From Gammaproteobacteria bacterium UBA3532 (GTDB taxonomy: Bacteria > Pseudomonadota > Gammaproteobacteria > Enterobacterales > UBA3532): a stretch of DNA of 13,780 nucleotides. Positions 6,568 to 12,374 of the stretch are shown here, one piece after another; the stretch's first letter is position 1; the number at the start of each line of letters is the position of its first letter. Both the position numbers and the translations under genes were made by a program. The stretch lies in the NCBI GenBank assembly GCA_002376965.1, contig DFOV01000250.1:1-13780 (forward strand), given 5' to 3'. A model generated the notes under the pieces. That model saw only the letters and a list, made by a program, of their open reading frames with translations, ran no database searches and had not been told where the DNA came from.

Positions 6568-7863
6568 ATGGCCTCCTATCAAAGCCCATCCGTCGTTCCA
6601 CATATATTGTTCGGTATGTTTGTTCTGGAAATACTGTTTCTTTTCATTAAAAAGATAGACGGTACACTTTATGGGGTTTTTGATACCTTCGAGAAGCTAT
6701 ACCCAATTATTGCGATTGTTCTTCTCACCTCGTTCATGCGGCCAAAACTCAATCGATACTGGTGGGCCGCACTGCTTTTCTATTCTGCATATCTTGTCTA
6801 TGGCGTGCTGATATCCCTTGCTAACCAAAAAAGCATGCACATTATTCTGGTGCAAACCTATCATGAGATGAAGTTTTTTCCCATGTTGTTTCTTTACTCC
6901 ACCGTTCGTTGTGACAACCGCTGGTCGAAGACCACTTTAAAGCTAATCAAGCCTCTAATTATCATCACGGTGCTATTGATCATATTTCAACTGGGCGCTC
7001 CCGGCCCCTATGACGCTATCTTTAAAAACGGCGGCCACTTTGAAAAAGGCCATATCGGCGGCATGCTGTTACCAAGGGCTGTAGGATGGTTTTGGCACCC
7101 AGGTCAGATAGCATTATTTTTTCTTATCACTGCGGTTTTTACGATAGTCGAATATAAGAAGCGCACCATTCGATTCGGTGTCTCTATGTTACTGCTGTGC
7201 ATTCTATTTGTTGTCTTGCCCATTCAGCGCTTCGAGCTATTCATCTTATTCAATGTGCTGTTACTTCTGTGGATGCGGCGTTACCTCGGCTTTAATTATA
7301 AGCCGCTTCTGGCTTGTATTGTGCTATGTTCATTTGGAGGCGGCTTCCTGTATATCATATCTGACGAGGCGCTTTTCTGGGTGCTATTAGAAGACTTCCA
7401 ATCACCACGCAATGTATTTCTCGTCGAATCCCTATTCACACTCGTCGAAAGTAATTACTGGGGAGCCGGCTGGGGAACCATCGGCAGCCATGCGGCAGCG
7501 GATGTCGCCAAAGTATACGAATACAATGCAATGAAAGATATCTGGTGGGTAAAGCTCGGCCAGTATTTCTATGATACCTACTGGCCCCATGTCATTGGAG
7601 AAACCGGCATACCTGGTTTTTTTCTGCTGCTGTTGTCGATGGTGTTTATGATAATGGCGCTTGAACAGCCTCAATCCAGCATCTTGCTCTTTGTCTTAAT
7701 TCTCACCAGTGCGCTGTCATCTAATGCACAGTCACTTTACCACCTGTGTGTTTTTGGCTGGTTTATTTTACTACTCGAAAATGCGCACAATCAGCCCGTT
7801 GCCATTTCCAGGCGAAATAGCAGCGCCATACCTTCGACAAACTTAGTAGGAGTAAGGGCATGA
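6568..7863 (+). CDS. Wzy / O-antigen ligase-like polysaccharide polymerase
   Basis: A multi-pass inner-membrane protein of 431 residues that would join lipid-linked repeat units on the periplasmic side. About 11-12 hydrophobic segments are visible, near 10-28, 42-57, 67-87, 101-113, 125-141, 178-197, 203-236, 247-264, 344-364, 370-386 and 390-404. A long hydrophilic loop at about 275-343 contains YWGAGWGTIGSH. It is followed by YWPHVIGETGIPGF just before the next helix. This large loop followed by an 'ETGIxGF' step is typical of the Wzy/WaaL superfamily. Polymerase is favoured over ligase because a flippase and a Wzz protein lie nearby, but sequence alone does not separate the two. No clear ribosome binding site precedes the ATG, so coupling to the sulfotransferase gene is likely. 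It overlaps the next gene by ATGA. Confidence 0.78.
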   Translation: MASYQSPSVVPHILFGMFVLEILFLFIKKIDGTLYGVFDTFEKLYPIIAIVLLTSFMRPKLNRYWWAALLFYSAYLVYGVLISLANQKSMHIILVQTYHEMKFFPMLFLYSTVRCDNRWSKTTLKLIKPLIIITVLLIIFQLGAPGPYDAIFKNGGHFEKGHIGGMLLPRAVGWFWHPGQIALFFLITAVFTIVEYKKRTIRFGVSMLLLCILFVVLPIQRFELFILFNVLLLLWMRRYLGFNYKPLLACIVLCSFGGGFLYIISDEALFWVLLEDFQSPRNVFLVESLFTLVESNYWGAGWGTIGSHAAADVAKVYEYNAMKDIWWVKLGQYFYDTYWPHVIGETGIPGFFLLLLSMVFMIMALEQPQSSILLFVLILTSALSSNAQSLYHLCVFGWFILLLENAHNQPVAISRRNSSAIPSTNLVGVRA

Positions 7864-8951
7864 CGTTATCTAAAAGTATTCCAGGTATTGCGATTATTGG
7901 CACCCAAGCAAAAGGCGGCATTCGTGCCGTCATCGAAAACCACAAAAAAGCCGGGGTATACGGTGGGTATGAAACGTTCTTTATCGCCTCTCATGATGAC
8001 GGAAATGCGTTATTTCGTGTGAAACTAGCTGCTTTCGCGCTCTTTCGTTTGATCAGCCTGATATTTAGACGCAAGATTTCCATATGCCACCTGCATGGAT
8101 CGATGAAAGGCAGTATTTACAGAAAGGCCGTCTATATATCAGTATGCCGCTGGCTTGGCTGCAAAACGGTTTTTCACCTACACGGCTCTGAATTTGCCAA
8201 AAGCTATAATCGGGCAGGATGGCTCTACAGGGCCTTGGTTCGCTATGTATTAAACACGTCACATAAAGTGTTTGTCTTATCGGATTACTGGAAAGAGTAT
8301 GTTGAGTCGATCTCGATAAATCAATGCGTATGTGTCATTAATAACTTTCCTTCACCTGAGTTCGAGGCGTTAAACGAAGAGCGGGAATTTGGCAAAAAGC
8401 CGCAGGTTGATTTGCTTTTCCTTGGAAAAATAGGACAGCGTAAAGGCATATACGATTTGGTAGAAGCCGTTGAGTATCTACACATACAAGGGGTAACAGG
8501 CTTTAAAGTACATGTTGGTGGAAATGGTGAGATCAACAAGCTGAAGCAGCTTATTGACGAAAAGCAACTAGAAAAATACTTCAATGTCGTGGGCTGGGTA
8601 GGAGGCAACCTCAAACGGGAACTGCTCCAACAGAGCGACGTGCTGCTGTTACCATCACACAACGAAGGCCTACCGATTTCGATCCTAGAAGCATTTTCGG
8701 CTGGGCTCGCCGTATTAAGTACGCGGGTCGGAGGCATTCCTGATGCGATAACAGACGAGCGCTATGGCATATTGGTTGAGCCTGGTACTCCCTCCTCCCT
8801 AGCTGAAGCCATGTTGAAATACATAAACAACAAAAGACTAATTGAAACCGTCGCCCAAAATGCGCGACAGCGCTATGACAGTCTGTATTCGTCTAGAGCT
8901 AACGTTGAAAAAATTCGGCTAGAGCTAGCCAACCTTCTTCCAACATATTAA
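7860..8951 (+). CDS. GT4-family glycosyltransferase (GT-B fold)
   Basis: A retaining glycosyltransferase of 363 residues that would add a sugar to the lipid-linked repeat unit at the cytoplasmic face. The N-terminal half has the acceptor-side glycine loop KGGIRAV (18-24) and HLHGSEF (106-112). The C-terminal half starts with LLFLGKIGQRKGIYDLVEA. It contains SHNEGLPISILEAFSAG (266-282), the EX7E pattern with E269 and E277, then VGGIPD (290-295) and GILVEPG. Length and motif order are normal for Glycos_transf_1 proteins. The ATG overlaps the upstream stop as ATGA, and TAGGAGTAAGG lies just before it. Donor and acceptor sugars cannot be told. Confidence 0.88.
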   Translation: MTLSKSIPGIAIIGTQAKGGIRAVIENHKKAGVYGGYETFFIASHDDGNALFRVKLAAFALFRLISLIFRRKISICHLHGSMKGSIYRKAVYISVCRWLGCKTVFHLHGSEFAKSYNRAGWLYRALVRYVLNTSHKVFVLSDYWKEYVESISINQCVCVINNFPSPEFEALNEEREFGKKPQVDLLFLGKIGQRKGIYDLVEAVEYLHIQGVTGFKVHVGGNGEINKLKQLIDEKQLEKYFNVVGWVGGNLKRELLQQSDVLLLPSHNEGLPISILEAFSAGLAVLSTRVGGIPDAITDERYGILVEPGTPSSLAEAMLKYINNKRLIETVAQNARQRYDSLYSSRANVEKIRLELANLLPTY

Positions 8952-8960
8952 AGCCTGCTT

Positions 8961-9003
8961 AACTTCCATCTATCGCTGAGTAGCAGGAGTGAAGTTACTC
9001 AGC
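8961..9003 (+). other. Overlapping alternative hairpins after the glycosyltransferase gene
   Basis: GCTGAGTA (8975-8982) pairs exactly with TACTCAGC (8996-9003) around a 13-base loop. AACTTC (8961-8966) can pair with GAAGTT (8991-8996). The two pairings share position 8996 and interleave, so they look mutually exclusive. No T tract follows, so this is not a standard intrinsic terminator. It may be a weak terminator, an mRNA 3'-end stabiliser or chance. Confidence 0.3.
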
Positions 9004-9091
9004 TCACCCTGGCTGCTTATCAACCTGGTAAGTGCTCTACTCTAATCAGCCACCGGTGTATGTCACTTGCCGCTTACCACTTGCAGTTTGT

Positions 9092-9103
9092 AATTTGCAA
9101 ATT
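9092..9103. promoter_or_regulatory. Perfect 12-base palindrome AATTTGCAAATT
   Basis: A perfect palindrome containing the same TTTGCAAA core found twice upstream of the other sigma-54-like promoter. Its centre is about 245 bases upstream of the start predicted from the promoter at 9318-9333. An interrupted form, TTTGC-N10-GCAAA, lies at 9130-9149. It is a possible binding site for a shared enhancer-binding activator. Confidence 0.4.
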
Positions 9104-9298
9104 GCACTTCTAAACGACGGCATTTTTATTTTGCTTGGCTTTATGCAAAGTCACCTCACTAGGCATATTGCAGCGTTGCTCTTCACATTTCAGCCCGAAA
9201 ATTACCATTTGAGAAAAAGAACCCGAAACCGCACCTATCATTATGATACATATGGAAAAAACACCGAAGAAGAAACCCAGTGGCACGAGTCAAAAAAT

Positions 9299-9334
9299 CT
9301 GGCCCACCTCTAGCAACTGGCACACCTCTAGCAA
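9299..9334 (+). promoter_or_regulatory. Tandemly duplicated sigma-54 (-24/-12) promoter
   Basis: An 18-base unit occurs twice back to back (9299-9316 and 9317-9334) with a single mismatch. Each unit contains a -24/-12 element with exact GG-to-GC spacing of 12. The downstream one, TGGCACACCTCTAGCA (9318-9333), matches TGGCACG-N4-TTGCW at 10 of 12 fixed positions. The upstream one, TGGCCCACCTCTAGCA (9300-9315), matches at 9. Predicted starts are near 9344 and 9326, giving leaders of about 45-65 bases before pssD. Confidence 0.6.
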
Positions 9335-9389
9335 TATAAGCAGAGCAGTTTGCATTTAGCCAATAGCCACCAGAACAAGGTTGATGATT

Positions 9390-9830
9390 ATGAAAAAGAA
9401 GAAAGTACTGGCTGTAGCCTCCAAAGGAGGTCATTTCATTCAGTTGATGCGATTAAAACCGGTTTTTGATCGGTGTGATACCAGTTATGTTACCAACCAA
9501 AAACGCTGTGACATAAAAGACCTAACCTGTGTTGTCGACGCCAATCGCAATTCAAAGCTGCTATTGATTTTGCTTTTTCTTCAAGTGTTTTGGGTTGTTC
9601 TCATCAAAAGGCCTGATGTAGTTATTTCTACCGGCGCAGCCCCCGGATATTTTGCTGTCCTATGCGGGAAATTAGTCGGAGCAAAAACCATTTGGTTAGA
9701 CAGTATTGCGAACGCAGAAGAACTATCACTTTCTGGCCAGCAGGCCGGCAAGTTTGCCGATCTTTGGTTAACACAATGGCCCACTCTCGCCAAAGAAAAT
9801 GGGCCTCGTTTTGGGGGGCGTGTATTATGA
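9390..9830 (+). CDS. pssD: PssD / Alg14-like glycosyltransferase subunit
   Basis: The membrane-anchoring half of a two-part glycosyltransferase. The 146-residue product starts KKKVLAVASKGGHFIQLMRL, with the SxGGHxxQL motif (11-19) of the Alg14 family. A hydrophobic segment at about 56-72 fits membrane attachment. PDVVISTGAAPGYFAV (75-90) and the following WLDSIANAEELSLSG block are typical of PssD/EpsE-like proteins. In rhizobia PssD and PssE together add the second sugar (glucuronate) to the lipid-linked primer. The sugar here is unknown. Of several possible starts (TTG 9381, ATG 9384, ATG 9390), the last is chosen because AAGG (9377-9380) sits 9 bases before it. The stop overlaps the next start as ATGA. 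The duplicated sigma-54-like promoter lies immediately upstream. Confidence 0.85.
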   Translation: MKKKKVLAVASKGGHFIQLMRLKPVFDRCDTSYVTNQKRCDIKDLTCVVDANRNSKLLLILLFLQVFWVVLIKRPDVVISTGAAPGYFAVLCGKLVGAKTIWLDSIANAEELSLSGQQAGKFADLWLTQWPTLAKENGPRFGGRVL

Positions 9831-10300
9831 TTTTACTGACTGTTGGAACTCAACTGCCCTTTGACCGTTTGGTTAGGGCAATGGATGAATGGGCGAAAGC
9901 CAATCCACATATCGAGGTATTCGCTCAGATTGCAAATGGTGAATACATTCCAAAGCACATGGAATATGTTGGCTTTTTAGGCCAAAAACATTTTGAAAGC
10001 TTATTTGCTCAATCCGAACTGGTGATTGCCCATGCAGGCATGGGCTCAGTGATCAGCTCACTAATCTCAGCGAAGCCTGTTGTGATCTTTCCTCGTCGAG
10101 CAAGCCTGGGAGAGCATCGTAACGAACATCAACTAGCCACCTGTCAGAAGCTGTCATCACTCAAGGGTTGCTACGTTGCGCATGAACCGGACGATCTCTA
10201 CTCAATATTAGACGAGCAACACCAATTAGAAGGCGGTGCCATCGGGCCATTTGCTAATCCGCAGCTACTCCAAACCATTGAAAATTTCATTCTACAGTGA
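9827..10300 (+). CDS. pssE: PssE / Alg13-like glycosyltransferase catalytic subunit
   Basis: The nucleotide-sugar-binding half of the PssD/PssE pair, 157 residues, corresponding to the C-terminal domain of GT28 enzymes. TVGTQLPFDRLVRAMDEW at the N-terminus, AHAGMGSVISSL (68-79) and PRRASLGEHRNEHQ (89-102) are the diagnostic blocks of Alg13/PssE proteins. It has no membrane helix, so it should be recruited to the inner membrane by PssD. The frame is open upstream to 9662, but that stretch lies inside pssD. The real start is the ATG at 9827, which overlaps the pssD stop as ATGA and begins the conserved domain. The stop overlaps the next gene by GTGA, so the three genes are probably translationally coupled. 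Confidence 0.88.
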   Translation: MILLTVGTQLPFDRLVRAMDEWAKANPHIEVFAQIANGEYIPKHMEYVGFLGQKHFESLFAQSELVIAHAGMGSVISSLISAKPVVIFPRRASLGEHRNEHQLATCQKLSSLKGCYVAHEPDDLYSILDEQHQLEGGAIGPFANPQLLQTIENFILQ

Positions 10301-11634
10301 AGACCATGATTGCAAGCAACGTTCTAGAGTTGAATCAAAAAATACGCCGCCGAATAAGCGAGCCAAATCTCAGAGAAATGCTGGTTGGTAGCATTGTTGG
10401 ATTCGTTGTCAAAATTCTATCCGCACTATGCCTTTTCCTAATGAATATTGTTGTCGCTCGAACGCTTGGACCGTCTGAAGCCGGTTTGTTTTTTCTTGGG
10501 CTTACCTTAATAACTATCGTAGCAAGCATTGGACGAATAGGATTAGAGCAGGTGACGGTCCGTTTCATAGCAGCCTGCCATGCAATTCATGACAGCGATG
10601 GCGTGCAAGCCATCTATAGAAAAGCCGTCGCCTGGGTTGCTGTGATCAGCACCCTCTTGGCTTTTACGGTTTGGGGCAGCGCTGAGTGGATAACGAAGAC
10701 GCTATTTAATCAGCCCGGATTTGAAGTGGTATTGGGCTCATTCGCACTGGCTATACCACTGGTTGCCCTCTACACGATTCAAGCCCATGCCCTGCAGGGT
10801 TTGAAACGCATAGCCAAGTCGATGCTAACACTCAGCGTTTTAGCCCCTGGCGCGATGTTATTTTTTCTAATGGTAAACCCCGTTTATTCTGCACGAGAGG
10901 CCTCGCTTTATTTCAATATTTCCTGTGCGGCAACGCTGATTGCTGGTGTCTATTTTTGGATGAAATCATCACCAATTGCCGAACGCAGCGTATCATTTAG
11001 TTCTCAAAAGCTAAAACAAGCCTGCATTCCTCTATGGTTTGTGATTATTCTCGCCCAAGTCAGTCAGTGGTCATCTCAGATGATGTTAGGCGCATGGAGC
11101 ACCGCTGACAATGTTGCATTTTTTGCCACAGCCCAGCGAACAGCGATGTTAACCAGCTTCGTATTATTCGCAGTTAACTCAATAGCAGCCCCAAAATTTT
11201 CTGCGTTATATGCCAAAGGTGACATGGCCGGTTTGGAGAAAACGGCTATCTGGTCGGTAAGACTGATGTGGACCATTGCTGTTCCTGTGCTGCTCTTTAT
11301 TACCCTCACCTCTGAGTGGCTGATGGGCTTTTTTGGCAAGGATTTTAAAGAGGCTTCATTGGCGTTGATCATTTTAGCCGTTGGTCAATTCGTGAATATC
11401 GCAACCGGCTCTGTTGGTTATTTGCTTAGCATGACTGGGCACGAACGAGCACTTCGTAATAATTCGATTATTAGTGCGTTGCTTGGGGTCGCTCTTGGAG
11501 CCCTACTGATACCAGATTATGGACTCATTGGCGCATCCATTTCTACAGCAGCGGCAATTGCCTGCCAAAATCTGCTTGGCGTTTATCAGGTAAGAAAACA
11601 TTTAGGGTTTAATGTGTTGATGATTCGAGGTTAA
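10297..11634 (+). CDS. wzx: Wzx-type polysaccharide flippase (MOP superfamily)
   Basis: An inner-membrane protein of 445 residues that would flip the completed lipid-linked repeat unit to the periplasm. The N-terminal part has GSIVGFVVKILSALCLFLMN followed by ARTLGPSEAGLFFLGLTL, the family's 'R.LG...G.f' block after helix 1. About 12-14 hydrophobic segments run to the end, including LVALYTIQAHALQGL, where membrane-embedded polar residues are usual. The C-terminal LIPDYGLIGASISTAAA (about 406-422) is the typical late 'yGiiGaaiat' block of PF01943/PF13440 proteins. It starts with GTG overlapping the pssE stop (GTGA). An ATG at 10306 is an alternative start three codons in, and neither has a strong ribosome binding site. 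It is the last gene of the operon, with a terminator about 100 bases downstream. Confidence 0.87.
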   Translation: MKTMIASNVLELNQKIRRRISEPNLREMLVGSIVGFVVKILSALCLFLMNIVVARTLGPSEAGLFFLGLTLITIVASIGRIGLEQVTVRFIAACHAIHDSDGVQAIYRKAVAWVAVISTLLAFTVWGSAEWITKTLFNQPGFEVVLGSFALAIPLVALYTIQAHALQGLKRIAKSMLTLSVLAPGAMLFFLMVNPVYSAREASLYFNISCAATLIAGVYFWMKSSPIAERSVSFSSQKLKQACIPLWFVIILAQVSQWSSQMMLGAWSTADNVAFFATAQRTAMLTSFVLFAVNSIAAPKFSALYAKGDMAGLEKTAIWSVRLMWTIAVPVLLFITLTSEWLMGFFGKDFKEASLALIILAVGQFVNIATGSVGYLLSMTGHERALRNNSIISALLGVALGALLIPDYGLIGASISTAAAIACQNLLGVYQVRKHLGFNVLMIRG

Positions 11635-11732
11635 GGGCTGGCGATTTCGTCTTTGCCTACCCGCCATTATTAAGCGCCACCGTTGGCTTCTACTACTTAT
11701 TCACTTGTAAGGTATATACCGCACCAAACCAC
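11635..11732. other. Short spacer between wzx and the terminator
   Basis: I see no gene, repeat or promoter in these bases. They form the 3' untranslated part of the wzx transcript up to the shared terminator. Confidence 0.5.
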
Positions 11733-12047
11733 AAAAAAAAGGGGCAACCGCTGTTTGCCCCTTTTTCGTAGAGAGTATATTAAGCCTTTTCCATTAGCTA
11801 AACGATCATCCTGTCTCGCTCCTTCGTTCTCTTCCTTTTGCGCGTGCGAAATTCCGTTTTCTATCCGTTACTGTTTACTCCATACTCCCGTCTTCCGTGT
11901 TTGTCCTTAAAACTCCTATTTAGCTCCTTGCTGACTTCCGTGTTTATCCCTGTTTTCCGTTGCTTGGCATCTTGCCCGCATTTGCTCGCTGGTCCTCAGC
12001 GTATCCTTTTCCTTGTATCCAACATCCGGTTGGATTGTTCCGTCCTT
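11733..12047 (-). ncRNA. csrB: CsrB/RsmB-type CsrA-sequestering small RNA
   Basis: On the minus strand, 22 GGA trinucleotides occur between 12045 and 11790, on average one per 12 bases. The plus strand of the same interval has only one. Many match CsrA/RsmA target sites: AAGGA recurs, ACGGA occurs six times, and CAGGATG, the classic CsrB repeat, occurs once (around 11813-11807). The transcript would end at a strong terminator with eight U residues. A TTATAA at 12057-12052 could be a -10 element, placing the start near 12047 and the length near 315 nt, within the CsrB/CsrC size range. The -35 region is poor, as is common at activator-dependent promoters. Its role would be to bind and titrate CsrA. 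No known protein fits the minus strand here. The 5' end is estimated, so start and length are approximate. Confidence 0.85.
11736..11766. terminator. Bidirectional intrinsic terminator
   Basis: AAAAAGGGGCAA (11736-11747) pairs perfectly with TTGCCCCTTTTT (11755-11766) around a 7-base loop, giving a 12-base-pair stem. On the plus strand it ends in five T residues and closes the pssDE-wzx operon. On the minus strand it ends in eight T residues, the complement of A 11733-11740, so it is stronger in that direction. There it would form the 3' end of the CsrB-like RNA. Confidence 0.92.
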
Positions 12048-12374
12048 GTGTTTATAACTTTACTGCTAGATGCCAAAGAAAAATAGCACCTAAATCTAGG
12101 GCAAGGCATAGTCCAGATCAATCAGCATCATATAATATTCATTAATATCAACAAATTACAAACATCTCTCAAGTTATGCATATGTCTGTGCTGATAGAAA
12201 ATACGCGAACCAGCCTACAGCAATGTAAGATGTCGCTGACAACCCGCTGGATAATCTATACTTAGTGACAAGCCCTAGTGATATCAACGGATTTAGCCTA
12301 AAATAACGCCGAACCTTTGCTATTCATTAAAATGATTAAAACCCATGATCGATAATCAAGGACAGCCAGCTACC
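12048..12374. other. Intergenic region between the CsrB-like RNA and the AAA ATPase gene
   Basis: About 330 bases, A+T-rich around 12121-12160, without a supported coding frame. It should hold two divergent promoters: the one for the minus-strand RNA at its left end and the one for the ATPase gene on the right. GGA density drops sharply here compared with the RNA itself, which supports the placement of the RNA's 5' end near 12047. The A+T-rich stretch could bind a nucleoid protein, but no specific site is recognised. Confidence 0.5.
12236..12262 (+). promoter_or_regulatory. Weak candidate sigma-70 promoter for the AAA ATPase gene
   Basis: CTGACA (12236-12241) and TATACT (12257-12262) each match the -35 and -10 consensus at 5 of 6 positions. 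The spacer is 15 bases, shorter than the preferred 17. It would give a leader of about 105 bases. Chance cannot be excluded. Confidence 0.3.

Larger units (their letters stand above)
8952..9389. other. Intergenic control region upstream of pssDE-wzx
   Basis: About 440 bases with no convincing gene. A possible frame on the plus strand (9032-9313) begins without a ribosome binding site and reads like non-coding DNA. The region holds a hairpin just after the glycosyltransferase gene, a 12-base palindrome (9092-9103), an interrupted inverted repeat TTTGC/GCAAA (9130-9149) and a duplicated sigma-54-like promoter (9299-9334). No clear terminator with a T tract follows the upstream operon. Confidence 0.65.

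Noticed and set aside
9281..9296. TGGCACG at 9281 as a third sigma-54 promoter
   Set aside because: The -24 half is perfect, but the -12 position has AAAAA instead of TTGC.
9032..9313. Plus-strand open frame of 93 codons in the intergenic region
   Set aside because: It has no ribosome binding site and no recognisable domain, and it covers the palindromes and the start of the sigma-54 repeat region.
9662..9826. N-terminal extension of pssE
   Set aside because: It overlaps pssD in another frame. The conserved Alg13/PssE domain starts at the ATG at 9827, which overlaps the pssD stop as ATGA.
9390..10300. pssD and pssE as one Alg14-Alg13 gene broken by a frameshift
   Set aside because: Separate genes with a 4-base ATGA overlap are the normal arrangement for this pair, and both domains are complete.
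11892..11952. Repeat of CTTCCGTGTTT at 11892 and 11935
   Set aside because: These are two of the ACGGA-containing motifs of the CsrB-like RNA seen on the other strand, not a separate repeat family.
11683..12145. Three plus-strand open frames of 61-82 codons
   Set aside because: They are open only because this strand is pyrimidine-rich opposite the GGA-rich RNA. The products are low-complexity Ser/Leu/Cys/Pro-rich and one runs through the terminator stem.
12151..12175. GacA/UvrY-type activator box upstream of the CsrB-like RNA
   Set aside because: ATCTCT is present about 115 bases upstream of the predicted start, but the flanking halves match TGTAAG-N6-CTTACA poorly, so it is not annotated.
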